Assembly: GCF_045866565.1 (NCBI RefSeq)
Contig: NZ_BAAFZV010000001.1
Span: 186,001 to 250,000 of the forward strand
DNA length: 64,000 nucleotides
Direction of reading: 5' to 3'
From: Cognatilysobacter claricitrinus
GTDB lineage: Bacteria; Pseudomonadota; Gammaproteobacteria; Xanthomonadales; Xanthomonadaceae
Shown here: positions 36,832-45,768 of the stretch, piece after piece
How the letters are laid out: every line of letters begins with the position of its first letter
Position numbering within the stretch: position 1 is the first letter of the stretch
Translations under genes and position numbers: made by a program
Notes under the pieces: generated by a model
The model's database searches: none
Seen by the model: only the letters and a program-made list of their open reading frames with translations
Told to the model about the DNA's origin: nothing

Positions 36832-37257
36832 ATGTCAGACTCCAAGCCCAGATCCCGGAAGACCGCCACCGGCCCCGCCCGCGCACCGCTCGATGCGGTG
36901 CTGGACGGTCCGGGCGGCGACCCCGTGCGTCGAGCCCTGTGGCTCGACGACCTGGACGGTCGATTACGCCCATGCCTGCCCCAGGGGCTGGCCGCGCATG
37001 CGCGGCTCGCGAATTTCGATCGCGGCAGGCTCGTGTTTGTCGTCGACGCTCCGGTCTGGCAGGCCAAGCTGCGGCTGGCCATCCCGGAACTCCTTCATGC
37101 GGCCCGGTCCATCGGGCTTGCGGCGAGCGATGTCGTGATCAGGACATCGCCGGGGACGTCCACCGACCGCCAGACGGTCAGGGCACCTCGTCCCATGTCG
37201 CCCGCGACGCAGCAGGCGCTGCAGGCGGCGCTGGCATCGCTGAGGGACGTCGATTAG
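36832..37257 (+). CDS. dciA: DciA-like (DUF721) protein, predicted helicase loader
   Basis: 141 residues. The DUF721 pattern is seen in the middle: D-L-D-G-R-L-R, F-D-R-G-R-L-V-F-V-V-D-A-P-V-W-Q-A-K-L-R (longest run here shortened to V-V-D-A-P-V-W), and L-R-x-A-I-P-E-L-L. DciA proteins load the replicative helicase DnaB in bacteria lacking DnaC. The C-terminal tail is Pro/Thr/Gln-rich and probably disordered. The neighbourhood with lpxC and secA is usual for the family. Its start and that of the divergent M23 gene leave no room for separate leaders. Confidence 0.75.
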   Translation: MSDSKPRSRKTATGPARAPLDAVLDGPGGDPVRRALWLDDLDGRLRPCLPQGLAAHARLANFDRGRLVFVVDAPVWQAKLRLAIPELLHAARSIGLAASDVVIRTSPGTSTDRQTVRAPRPMSPATQQALQAALASLRDVD

Positions 37258-37339
37258 GTCCCGTACGCGTGATGCCCCTGCCGTACGGCGCGGTATGCCG
37301 ACGGCGAGGTGGCGGGATGCTACCCGCGCCTTTTCAGCC

Positions 37340-37353
37340 GGGTGTTAACACCC
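37340..37353. promoter_or_regulatory. Perfect 14-base palindrome in the dciA-lpxC gap
   Basis: GGGTGTTAACACCC lies in the 259-base gap between the convergent dciA and lpxC. GTGTTAAC also occurs on the minus strand at 38478-38485 upstream of lpxC. It could be an operator. No gene was found in the gap. Confidence 0.4.
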
Positions 37354-37516
37354 CGGTAAGCGAAGCGACGAACTCGTTAAGACCGGGTTATTCGTCACCG
37401 GAAATTCACCCGTGTGACGACGAACGGTCGTGCAGCGGGCACGGAACGGCCGCGCGGCACGGCCGAAATGCCGCACTGCACGATGCAAGTAATTGATTCG
37501 AAACGGCCGAGGCCGC

Positions 37517-38440
37517 TCAGGCGGCGCCGAGCGCCGGCAGGCCGGGAGCGCCGAACACGACAGGCGTAGGCGCCGAACCGGTGAAGGTGACTTCTTCCCA
37601 GGCGCCCTGCTCCGCCAGCAGCGCCCGCACCAGCTTGTTGTTCAGCGCGTGGCCCGACTTGTAGCCCTCGTACGCGCCGATGATGGCGTGGCCGGCGAGG
37701 TACAGGTCACCCACCGCGTCGAGGATCTTGTGACGCACGAATTCGTCGGCGTAGCGCAGGCCGTCGTCGTTCAACACGCGGAACTCGTCGAGGACGATCG
37801 CGTTATCCATCGAACCGCCGAGCCCGAGGTTGCGCTCGCGCATGTACTCGAGGTCGCGCATGAAGCCGAACGTACGTGCGCGGCTGACTTCGCGGATGTA
37901 GGCCTCGGTCGAGAAGTCGACCACCGCGCGCGACTGCGCCGCCGGAATGGCCGGATGGTCGAACTGCACGGTGAAACCGATGCGGAAGCCATCGTGCGGC
38001 GAGAAACGCGCGACCTTGTCGCCGTCGCGCACTTCGACATCGCGCAGCACGCGGATGAAACGCTTCGGCGCCTCCTGCTCGGCGATTCCCGCCGACTGCA
38101 GCAGGAATACGAACGGGCCCGCCGAGCCGTCCATGATCGGCACTTCGGCCGCGGACAGTTCGATGTAGCAGTTGTCGATGCCGAGGCCGGCGAGCGCGGA
38201 CAGCAGGTGCTCGACCGTCTGGATCTTGCCTTCGCCACAGCTCAGGCCGGTGCACAGGATCGTCTCGGTGACGAGATCGGCGCGCCCGGGGATTTCGACG
38301 ATGGGATCGAGATCGGTGCGACGGAACACGATGCCGGTCTCGACGGGCGCGGGCCGCAGCGTCATGAACACCTTTTCGCCGCTATGCAGACCGACGCCGG
38401 TCGCGCGGATGGTGTTCTTGAGGGTTCGCTGACGAAGCAT
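37517..38440 (-). CDS. lpxC: UDP-3-O-acyl-N-acetylglucosamine deacetylase LpxC
   Basis: 307 residues. The zinc ligands His78 (V-E-H78-L-L), His238 and Asp242 (R-H238-K-I-L-D242) and the catalytic-base region G-H265-A-L-N-N-K are all present. LpxC carries out the first committed step of lipid A synthesis, so the organism makes lipopolysaccharide. The start M-L-R-Q-R-T-L-K-N is family-standard. It follows ftsZ on the same strand after a 373-base gap with a terminator, so it is transcribed on its own. Confidence 0.96.
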   Translation of the reverse strand: MLRQRTLKNTIRATGVGLHSGEKVFMTLRPAPVETGIVFRRTDLDPIVEIPGRADLVTETILCTGLSCGEGKIQTVEHLLSALAGLGIDNCYIELSAAEVPIMDGSAGPFVFLLQSAGIAEQEAPKRFIRVLRDVEVRDGDKVARFSPHDGFRIGFTVQFDHPAIPAAQSRAVVDFSTEAYIREVSRARTFGFMRDLEYMRERNLGLGGSMDNAIVLDEFRVLNDDGLRYADEFVRHKILDAVGDLYLAGHAIIGAYEGYKSGHALNNKLVRALLAEQGAWEEVTFTGSAPTPVVFGAPGLPALGAA

Positions 38441-38813
38441 GTTTGCGCGGTCGGGCCTGGTACGTGCCGGTCGGAAAAGTTAACACGGGGGTGGCTGAAC
38501 CTGAACGGAAAAGCCATGACGACATGTTGCACCGACGGGACATAGCGGCACCGCGCGTTAAGGCGGAGTCACGTCGGCGCGGATCGGCGCCATTCGCCGA
38601 CGGCCGGTGGCCTGCGACGTAAAACGGTGGGATGCCACGCGGGCATCCCACCTCAATCAACGACCGACGGACGGCGGTCGAAGCTATGCGACGCCGCGAG
38701 CGCGCGACGTGGACTGCGGCCGGTTGCGGAACACCGGCGGTGACGCGTCCGCACCGGCGCGAACGCCAGTGGCGGTGTTCATCGCGCGGCGTTGGATCGC
38801 CGCGCGCGATGCG
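38441..38813. other. Gene-free stretch between lpxC and ftsZ
   Basis: 373 bases with no credible gene. It holds the ftsZ terminator at 38621-38652 and, nearest lpxC, AAAAGTTAACACGGGGG at 38473-38489. The lpxC promoter must be here but no clear hexamer pair was found. Confidence 0.6.
38621..38652 (-). terminator. Intrinsic terminator after ftsZ
   Basis: GGTGGGATGCC (38626-38636) and GGCATCCCACC (38642-38652) form a perfect 11-pair stem with a five-base loop. On the minus strand GTTTT follows. Confidence 0.85.
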
Positions 38814-40049
38814 TCAGTCGGCCTGGCGACGCAGGAAGGCCGGGATGTCGAGATAGCTGTCGCCACCGAAATCGGCAACCGCCGGCTGCGACGCCGGTGC
38901 AGCCGGCGCGGCGTCTACGCGGGTGCGCAGGCTGCTGGTGAAGCTCGGCATGTTCGGCACGTTCGGCGAATACGCGTTGGTGATGTCCTCGATCGGCATG
39001 CCCGTGGTGCCGTCACGCTTGGTGGCGACCACCTGCATCTGCGGACGACGCTGGCTCTCGAAGCCGCGATCGGTGCCGCGCGCGACGTTGCGATTGAGGC
39101 CGGTCGCGACGACGGTGACGCGCACTTCGTCCTGCATGTCCGGATCGAGCACGGTGCCGATCACGACGGTCGCGTCTTCCGACGCGAACTGCTCGACCGT
39201 GCGACCGACTTCGTCGAACTCGGCCATCGTGAAGTCCGGGCCGGCGGTGATGTTGACGAGGATGCCATTCGCGCCCGACAGGTTGACGTCGTCGAGCAGC
39301 GGGTTCTGGATCGCGGCTTCGGCCGCGGCCTGCGCGCGATCGTCGCCGCGTGCGGCGCCGGTGCCCATCATCGCGAGACCCATCTCGCTCATGACGGTGC
39401 GCACGTCGGCGAAGTCGACGTTGATCAGGCCCGGGCGGACGATCAGGTCGGCGATGCCCTGCACGGCGCCGAGCAGCACGTCGTTGGCGGCACGGAACGC
39501 CTGGATCATCGTCGCATTGCGACCGAGCACGGTGATCAGCTTCTCGTTCGGGATCGTGATCAGCGAGTCGCAGTGGTGCGACAGCTCCTCGATGCCCTTG
39601 AGCGCGACCTGCATGCGGCGGCGGCCTTCGAACGGGAACGGCTTGGTGACGACGGCGACGGTCAGGATGCCCATCTCCTTCGCGAGCTGCGCGACGACCG
39701 GCGCGGCGCCCGTGCCGGTGCCGCCACCCATGCCGGCGGTGATGAACACCATGTCCGCGCCCTGCAGCGCATCCATGATGCGATCGCGATCCTCGAGCGC
39801 GGCCTGGCGGCCGACTTCGGGATTCGCGCCGGCGCCGAGGCCCTTGGTGACGTTGCCACCGAGCTGCAGCTGCATCTTCGCGCCGCAGTTCTTGATGGCC
39901 TGCGAATCGGTGTTGGCGGTGATGAACTCCACGCCGTCCACGCTGCTGTTGACCATGTGCGCGACGGCGTTACCACCGCCGCCACCCACGCCTACGACTT
40001 TGATGACGGCGTTGGGAGCCATCTTCTCGACCAGTTCGAAATGAGCCAT
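38814..40049 (-). CDS. ftsZ: Cell division protein FtsZ
   Basis: 411 residues. The tubulin signature G108-G-G-T-G-T-G114 and the N-V-D-F-A-D-V loop (T7) that completes the neighbouring subunit's GTPase site are intact. A variable linker follows, and the C-terminal peptide D-I-P-A-F-L-R-R-Q-A-D should bind FtsA and ZipA. FtsZ polymerises into the division ring. The ATG at 40047-40049 gives the standard start; upstream in-frame residues are not conserved. The 161-base gap to ftsA holds a direct repeat, and it is the only non-overlapping junction in the cluster. Confidence 0.97.
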   Translation of the reverse strand: MAHFELVEKMAPNAVIKVVGVGGGGGNAVAHMVNSSVDGVEFITANTDSQAIKNCGAKMQLQLGGNVTKGLGAGANPEVGRQAALEDRDRIMDALQGADMVFITAGMGGGTGTGAAPVVAQLAKEMGILTVAVVTKPFPFEGRRRMQVALKGIEELSHHCDSLITIPNEKLITVLGRNATMIQAFRAANDVLLGAVQGIADLIVRPGLINVDFADVRTVMSEMGLAMMGTGAARGDDRAQAAAEAAIQNPLLDDVNLSGANGILVNITAGPDFTMAEFDEVGRTVEQFASEDATVVIGTVLDPDMQDEVRVTVVATGLNRNVARGTDRGFESQRRPQMQVVATKRDGTTGMPIEDITNAYSPNVPNMPSFTSSLRTRVDAAPAAPASQPAVADFGGDSYLDIPAFLRRQAD

Positions 40050-40105
40050 GTCCGTTGTCCTCGTTGGTGCGGGCATTCGTTGCGTCCCCGATGCCCGCTT
40101 TATTT

Positions 40106-40149
40106 GATGTGTATTGTTGCTGATGTCTGAAACGATGTGTGTTGTTGCT
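40106..40149 (-). repeat. 16-base direct repeat in the ftsA-ftsZ gap
   Basis: GATGTGTATTGTTGCT (40106-40121) and GATGTGTGTTGTTGCT (40134-40149) differ at one position and are 28 bases apart. The gap is A/T-richer than its surroundings. A regulator site or ftsZ promoter element is possible. Confidence 0.65.
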
Positions 40150-40210
40150 ACGAAATTTCCTGCAACTTTTTCGCTTCTTCGCCCGCTTCGAATGACGACG
40201 CGTCCTGCCC

Positions 40211-41446
40211 TCAGAACTCGCCGCGATACCAGTTCTTCAATCGACTCAACATGCCGCCCGCGCGACCGGTCGGCAGCATCGGCCGACGCGGGTTTTCGAT
40301 CTGGCTGCCCATCAGCAGAAGGCCGACGCCGGTGGCGTGCACCGGGTTGCCCACCACCTCGCCCAGGCCGGTGACGTGCTGCGGAATGCCCACGCGCACC
40401 GGCATCTGCAGCATCTCTTCAGCGAGTTCGACGACGCCTTCCATCTTCGACGCGCCACCCGTCAGCACCATGCCGGCGCGGACGTGCTGCTCGAAGCCCG
40501 AGCGGCGCAGTTCGGCCTGCACCATCTCGAAGATTTCCTCGTAGCGCGCCTGCACGGCCTGCGCGAGCGAGGCGCGCGGCATGCGACGCGGTGGGCGATC
40601 GCCGACGCTGGGTACCTGGATGGATTCTTCGGCCGTCGCCATCTGCGCCAGCGCGCAGGCGTAGCGGACCTTGATCTGCTCGGCTTCCGGCGTGGGCGTG
40701 CGCAGCATGTGCGCGATGTCCTCGGTCACCTTGTCGCCCGCGATCGGCAGCGACGCCGAATGCGCGATCGCGCCCTGCACGAACACCGCGATGTCGGTCG
40801 TGCCGGCGCCGAGGTCGACCAGCACGACGCCCAGCTCGCGCTCGTCCGGCGTCAGCACCGCCTGCGCCGACGCAAGCACCGCAAGCACGAGGTTGTCGAC
40901 CTGCAGGCCGCACTTCTGCACGCACTTGGAGATGTTGGCCGCGGCCGACTGTGCGCAGATCACCAGGTGCGCATGCACCTCGAGGCGCACGCCGTTCATG
41001 CCGACCGGGTTGCGGATGCCTTCCTGCGAATCGTCGAGCACGTAGTCGCGCGGGATCGCGTGCAGGATCTTCTGGTCGGCCGGGATCGCCACCGCCTTCG
41101 CGGCTTCGAGTACGCGATCGAGATCGGCGTAGGTGACCTCGCCGTCGCGGATCGGCGCGATGCCCTGCGAATTGCGGCACTGGATGTGGCTGCCGGAGAT
41201 CGATGCATAGACCGAGCGGATCTCGCAGCCGGCCATCAGCTCGGCTTCTTCGATCGCGCGCTGGATCGACTGCACGGTGGAGTCGATATCGACCACCACG
41301 CCGCGACGCATGCCGCGCGATTCGTGCGAGCCGAGGCCGATCACTTCGATCGGCTGGCCCGGCAGGTACTCGCCGACCAGCGCGGTCACCTTGGAGGTGC
41401 CGATGTCGAGGCCGACGATCAGCGATTTGTCGCCCTTGCGATTCAT
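40211..41446 (-). CDS. ftsA: Cell division protein FtsA
   Basis: 411 residues of the actin-like family. V-G-L-D-I-G-T-S-K-V is the phosphate-1 loop, V-L-V-D-L-G-A-G-T-T-D-I the phosphate-2 loop, and L-T-G-G-A-S-K the adenosine motif. The C-terminal amphipathic helix (L-S-R-L-K-N-W-Y-R) tethers it to the membrane. It anchors FtsZ filaments and recruits late division proteins. Its ATG overlaps the ftsQ stop in an ATGA, and a 161-base gap separates it from ftsZ. Confidence 0.96.
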   Translation of the reverse strand: MNRKGDKSLIVGLDIGTSKVTALVGEYLPGQPIEVIGLGSHESRGMRRGVVVDIDSTVQSIQRAIEEAELMAGCEIRSVYASISGSHIQCRNSQGIAPIRDGEVTYADLDRVLEAAKAVAIPADQKILHAIPRDYVLDDSQEGIRNPVGMNGVRLEVHAHLVICAQSAAANISKCVQKCGLQVDNLVLAVLASAQAVLTPDERELGVVLVDLGAGTTDIAVFVQGAIAHSASLPIAGDKVTEDIAHMLRTPTPEAEQIKVRYACALAQMATAEESIQVPSVGDRPPRRMPRASLAQAVQARYEEIFEMVQAELRRSGFEQHVRAGMVLTGGASKMEGVVELAEEMLQMPVRVGIPQHVTGLGEVVGNPVHATGVGLLLMGSQIENPRRPMLPTGRAGGMLSRLKNWYRGEF

Positions 41447-42255
41447 GTGAGAGATGGAGTCGGGAGTCGGGGAATGGCGAACGCGGCGCGCGGTGCAGGC
41501 GCAGCCGGCGTCGTGGTCGGCTTCGCGGGGGCCGCGCCCTGCGGCGCGCTCCAGGTCAACGCGAAACCGTTGGTGTAGCGAAGGTCGGCACGCTCGATGT
41601 GGCGGTCCGGATTGACGAGCAGTTGCGGCATCAGGCGCACGAAGCGGCCGATGCGCGCACGCGCTTCATTGCGGCCGACCATCACCTGCGTCGGAATGCC
41701 ACCGTGCGCGCGGTCGAGCAGAACGATCGACCAGCTGCCGCGCGGATCGAGCACGACGGTGTCGACCTGCATGCCGATCGGCGTGAACAGCGTGCGTGCC
41801 TGCTGGTACAGCTCGACGACCTCGCGCGAGCGCGCGTCGGGCCCGTCGAAATGGGGCAGGCCGGCCGGCACGACGGCACCGCGCGCTGCGAACAGCGCAC
41901 CGCGGTCGGAGAGCAGGCGGTCACTGCCCCAGCGTGCGAACGGGCGATGTTCGGTGATGGACACCTCGAGCACATCGGGCCAACGCTTGCGCACCTGCGC
42001 GCGATCGACCCACGGCAGCTGAGCGACGGCGGCCTGTGCCTGCTGCAGGTCGACGGCGAAATAGCCGCGCTTCGCGTACGGCAGCAACGCGCGCTGCACG
42101 AGCTGCGGGTCGACGTGTTCGAACGGGCCTGTCGCACGCAGATGCGTGAGCGGCCAGCGGTCGGCCCCGATCCATCCGCGCAGCACGGCGACCACAGGCA
42201 GCGCGACGAGCGCTACGGCGATCAGCCAGCCTGCGAGACGGAGCATGGGGTTCAC
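41443..42255 (-). CDS. ftsQ: Cell division protein FtsQ
   Basis: About 270 residues. One membrane helix near the N-terminus (L-I-A-V-A-L-V-A-L-P-V-V) is followed by a POTRA domain (about 40-110, V-D-x-x-x-V-x-x-A-L) and a beta domain. The C-terminal tail is Ala/Pro-rich and probably disordered. FtsQ recruits FtsL, FtsB, FtsW and FtsI at the septum. The GTG at 42253-42255 is chosen because it forms a GTGA overlap with ddl, like its neighbours; the ATG nine bases downstream is an alternative. Confidence 0.9.
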   Translation of the reverse strand: MNPMLRLAGWLIAVALVALPVVAVLRGWIGADRWPLTHLRATGPFEHVDPQLVQRALLPYAKRGYFAVDLQQAQAAVAQLPWVDRAQVRKRWPDVLEVSITEHRPFARWGSDRLLSDRGALFAARGAVVPAGLPHFDGPDARSREVVELYQQARTLFTPIGMQVDTVVLDPRGSWSIVLLDRAHGGIPTQVMVGRNEARARIGRFVRLMPQLLVNPDRHIERADLRYTNGFALTWSAPQGAAPAKPTTTPAAPAPRAAFAIPRLPTPSLT

Positions 42256-43232
42256 GCCGCGGCACCTCCGCGCGCAAGGCTCGACTCGAGCACGCGCCAG
42301 CACAGGTCGGCGAATTCGATGCCGACCTGGCGCGCGGCCTTCGGCACCAGCGAATGGCTGGTCATGCCGGGCGCGGTGTTCACTTCGAGCAGGTAGAACT
42401 TGCCGGTCGTGCGATCGCGCATGACGTCGACGCGACCCCAGCCTTCACAACCCGCCGCCTTGAACGCAGCGACGGCGATGCGGCGGATCTCCGCTTCGGC
42501 CTCGCCCTCGAGCCCCGGACACAGGTACTGCGTGTCCTCGGCGATGTACTTGGCGTTGTAGTCGTACCACTCGCCCTTGGGCACGATGCGGATCGACGGC
42601 AGCGCGACGAAGTCGTCGCCGTTGGCGATCACCGCGACGGTGAGTTCGTCGCCGACGACGAGCTGCTCCATCAGCATCTCGCCGGGGTAATGCGCGGCGA
42701 GTGCGACCGCGTCGTCGAGGCCCGCATCGTCGTGCACGCGCGACACGCCGACGCTGGAGCCTTCGCACGACGGCTTCACGATGACCGGCAGACCGAGGCC
42801 GCGACCGGCAGCGTGCACATCGTCGCCCTTGGCGAGGCGCACGTAACGCGGTGTCGGCAGGCCGACGCTCAGCCACACCTGCTTGGTACGGATCTTGTCC
42901 ATCGACAGCGCGGAGCCGAGCACGCCCGAACCGGTGTACGGAATGCGCAGCGCCTCGAGCAGCCCCTGCAGCACGCCATCTTCGCCGCCGCCCTTGTTGC
43001 CGTGGAGGATGTTGAACACGCGATCGACGCGTCCGTCGCGGATCGCGTCGACCAGCGCATCGATGCCGTCGACACCGAACGCATCGACGCCCTTGGACTG
43101 CAGCGCCTCGAGTACGTTGCGGCCGGAATCGAGCGACACCTCGCGCTCGGAACTGGTGCCACCCATGAGCACGGCGACGCGGCCGAACGCAGCGGCGTCG
43201 GTCGTGCGCGACGGGACGATGGTGATGCTCAA
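42252..43232 (-). CDS. ddl: D-alanine--D-alanine ligase
   Basis: 326 residues of the ATP-grasp family. V-A-V-L-M-G-G-T-S-S-E-R-E-V-S near the start and K-P-S-C-E-G-S-S-V-G-V in the middle are hallmark segments. E-V-N-T-A-P-G-M-T near the C-terminus binds metal. It joins two D-alanines for the peptidoglycan stem. Its place between murC and ftsQ matches DdlB of the dcw cluster. Both ends overlap neighbours by four bases. Confidence 0.96.
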   Translation of the reverse strand: MSITIVPSRTTDAAAFGRVAVLMGGTSSEREVSLDSGRNVLEALQSKGVDAFGVDGIDALVDAIRDGRVDRVFNILHGNKGGGEDGVLQGLLEALRIPYTGSGVLGSALSMDKIRTKQVWLSVGLPTPRYVRLAKGDDVHAAGRGLGLPVIVKPSCEGSSVGVSRVHDDAGLDDAVALAAHYPGEMLMEQLVVGDELTVAVIANGDDFVALPSIRIVPKGEWYDYNAKYIAEDTQYLCPGLEGEAEAEIRRIAVAAFKAAGCEGWGRVDVMRDRTTGKFYLLEVNTAPGMTSHSLVPKAARQVGIEFADLCWRVLESSLARGGAAA

Positions 43233-44665
43233 GACTCGGCTCCTTCGAAACCGTGCGCCGCGATGTGCTGCGCGGCATGGCCGATGTCGCCCGCGCCCAT
43301 CATCAGCAGCAGGTCGTCGGCACGGAGGACGTCGGGCAGCACCCGCGCGAGATCGGCAGCGCGCGAGACCACGACGGGTTCGGTGCGGCCGCGCGCGCGG
43401 ATCGCGCGGGCCAGCGATTTGGCGTCGGCGCCCGCGATCGGCGCTTCGCCGGCGGCGTAGACATCCGTCAGCACCAGCACGTCGACCTCCGACAGTACCT
43501 GCGCGAAGTCGTCGAACAGATCACGCGTGCGGCTGTAGCGATGCGGCTGGAACGCGACGACCAGGCGCTTGTCCGGCCAGCCGCCGCGCGCCGCCTTGAA
43601 CACCGCGTCGAGTTCCTTGGGGTGATGGCCGTAGTCATCGACCAGCGTGACCGTGCCGCCCGCGACCGGCACCTGCGCAAGCAGGTTGAAGCGACGACCG
43701 ATGCCGGCGAAGTTCTCGAGCGCGCGACAGATCGCCGGCTGCTCGACACCGAGCTGCCAGCCGACCGCAGCGGCGGCAAGCGCGTTCTGCACGTTATGGC
43801 GGCCGGGCAGCGCGAGCGTCGTCTCGCAACGCGTGCCGTCCGGCATGCACAGGGTGAAACGCATGCGTGCGCCCTGCTGCACGACGTTCTCGGCGCGCAC
43901 GTCGGCGTCGGCCGCGAAGCCGTAGGTCAGCACGTGGCGCGTGGCGTTCTTCGCCAGCGCCGCCACCTCCGGATCGTCGATGCACAGCACGGCAAGGCCA
44001 TAGAACGGCAGGCGATGCAGGAATTCGTCGAATGCGGCCTGCACCTTGGCGAAGTCGCCGCCGTAGTTCTCGAGGTGATCCGCATCGATATTGGTGACGA
44101 CGGCGATCTGCGGATTCAGGCGCAGGAAACTGCCGTCGGATTCATCGGCCTCGGCGACCAGCCAGTCGCCACCACCGAGCTTCGCGTTCGCGCCGGCGGC
44201 GAGCAGCTGGCCGCCGATCACGAAGGTCGGATCGATGCCGCCCTCGCCCAGCACACTGGCGGTGAGCGATGTCGTGGTGGTCTTGCCGTGCGTGCCGGCG
44301 ATCGCGATGCCACGCTTGAAGCGCATGAGCTCGGCGAGCATTTCCGCGCGCGGCACGATCGGGATGCGCTGGTCGCGCGCGGCCATCAGCTCGGGGTTGT
44401 CGGCCTTGATCGCGCTCGACACCACGAGGCATTCGACGCCGTCGACATTCTTCGCGTCGTGGCCGCGATGCACCGCGATGCCAAGGCGCGCGAGGCGGCG
44501 CGTCACCGCGTTGTCGGCGTTGTCCGAGCCCGACACCTGGTAGCCGAGCGTGCACATCACTTCCGCGATGCCGCTCATGCCGACGCCGCCGATGCCGACG
44601 AAGTGCACGCGCGCGCCGCCGTCCGCGGCGTTGTCGAGCAGGCGGTGGCGGTGCGTGGCGATCAT
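43229..44665 (-). CDS. murC: UDP-N-acetylmuramate--L-alanine ligase
   Basis: 478 residues in three Mur-ligase domains. V-H-F-V-G-I-G-G-V-G-M-S-G binds the UDP-sugar, I-A-G-T-H-G-K-T-T-T is the ATP loop, and D-D-Y-G-H-H-P-K-E lies in the third domain. It adds the first amino acid to UDP-MurNAc. All active-site segments are intact. It overlaps murG and ddl by four bases on each side. Confidence 0.96.
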   Translation of the reverse strand: MIATHRHRLLDNAADGGARVHFVGIGGVGMSGIAEVMCTLGYQVSGSDNADNAVTRRLARLGIAVHRGHDAKNVDGVECLVVSSAIKADNPELMAARDQRIPIVPRAEMLAELMRFKRGIAIAGTHGKTTTTSLTASVLGEGGIDPTFVIGGQLLAAGANAKLGGGDWLVAEADESDGSFLRLNPQIAVVTNIDADHLENYGGDFAKVQAAFDEFLHRLPFYGLAVLCIDDPEVAALAKNATRHVLTYGFAADADVRAENVVQQGARMRFTLCMPDGTRCETTLALPGRHNVQNALAAAAVGWQLGVEQPAICRALENFAGIGRRFNLLAQVPVAGGTVTLVDDYGHHPKELDAVFKAARGGWPDKRLVVAFQPHRYSRTRDLFDDFAQVLSEVDVLVLTDVYAAGEAPIAGADAKSLARAIRARGRTEPVVVSRAADLARVLPDVLRADDLLLMMGAGDIGHAAQHIAAHGFEGAES

Positions 44666-45768
44666 GCGGCGCGTTCCATGGCGATCTGTTCCATTACGAG
44701 GTCGGCCACGCGCGACGCGGCATCCGGCTTGGCGAGCGAACGCGCAGCGTCAGCCATCGGGCGGAGCGCGTTGCGCGTGTCGAAGGATTCGAGGGTGTCG
44801 GCGAGCGCCGCCGCGAGATGCTCGTCCTGACGCAGAAGGCGCGCGGCGCCGCGGTCGACGAGGAACTGCGCGTTCTTGGTCTGGTGGTCGTCCACCGCCT
44901 GCGGGAACGGCACCAGCACGCTGGCGACGCCGACCGCGCAGACTTCCGCGAGGGTGAGCGCACCCGCACGGCAGACAACGAGGTCCGCCCACGCATAGGC
45001 CGCGGCCATGTCGGCGATGAAGGGTTCGACGGATGCATCGACGCCTGCGTCGCGATATGCGGCGTTTGCCGCGTCGAGCATCCTTTCCCCGCACTGGTGA
45101 CGGACCTGCCAGCGCGTGCGATCGCGCAACGATGCGATGGCAGCCGGCACCGCGCGATTGAGCGCCGCGGCGCCCTGGCTGCCGCCGAGTACCAGCAGGC
45201 GCAGCGGGCCTTCGCGACCATCGAAGCGCGCCGAAGGCGTCGCGACGTCGGCGATCTCGTTGCGCACCGGATTGCCGACCACGTCTTCGTTGGCGAACGT
45301 GTCCGGAAAACCGGTGAGCACGCGACGCGCCATCTTCGACAGCACGCGGTTGGTCATGCCGGGTGCGCGGTTCTGCTCGTGCACGAACAGCGGAACGCCG
45401 GCGAGCTTCGCGGCAAGGCCACCCGGGCCCGCCGCGAACCCACCGAAACTGATCACCGCCTTCGGGCGGCGGCGTGCGAGCACGGCACGTGCCGCGGACA
45501 CCGCAGACATCAACTTGAACGGCGCGGCGAGCAAGGTCGCGACGCCCTTGCCGCGCACGCCACGGATCGCGATGGTGTCGACATCGATGCCGTGCTGCGG
45601 CACCAGGCGCGTTTCCATGCCACCTTCGCTGCCGAGCCAGCCCACTGCGACGCCACGACGGCGCAGCTCATGCGCGACGGCGAGGCCCGGGAAGATGTGC
45701 CCGCCCGTGCCACCGGCGAGGATCATCACGCCGGCCTGTGCATTCGCGTTGGTGCGCGCGTCGGTCAT
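44662..45768 (-). CDS. murG: UDP-GlcNAc--undecaprenyl-pyrophosphoryl-MurNAc-pentapeptide GlcNAc transferase
   Basis: 368 residues of the GT-B family 28. M-I-L-A-G-G-T-G-G-H-I-F-P is the N-terminal glycine-rich motif, V-L-G-G-S-Q-G-A the second, and C-R-A-G-A-L-T-L-A-E the UDP-GlcNAc site. It converts lipid I to lipid II at the inner face of the membrane. The start precedes an unconserved 12-residue Asn/Ala-rich stretch, but it overlaps ftsW in an ATGA, which supports it. Confidence 0.95.
   Translation of the reverse strand: MTDARTNANAQAGVMILAGGTGGHIFPGLAVAHELRRRGVAVGWLGSEGGMETRLVPQHGIDVDTIAIRGVRGKGVATLLAAPFKLMSAVSAARAVLARRRPKAVISFGGFAAGPGGLAAKLAGVPLFVHEQNRAPGMTNRVLSKMARRVLTGFPDTFANEDVVGNPVRNEIADVATPSARFDGREGPLRLLVLGGSQGAAALNRAVPAAIASLRDRTRWQVRHQCGERMLDAANAAYRDAGVDASVEPFIADMAAAYAWADLVVCRAGALTLAEVCAVGVASVLVPFPQAVDDHQTKNAQFLVDRGAARLLRQDEHLAAALADTLESFDTRNALRPMADAARSLAKPDAASRVADLVMEQIAMERAA

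Noticed and set aside
37500..37516. CGGCC-ga-GGCCG as lpxC terminator
   Set aside because: A two-base loop is too tight and no T-run follows.
38607..40130. Plus-strand open frame covering the lpxC-ftsZ gap and ftsZ
   Set aside because: It is antisense to ftsZ for most of its length and crosses the ftsZ terminator hairpin.
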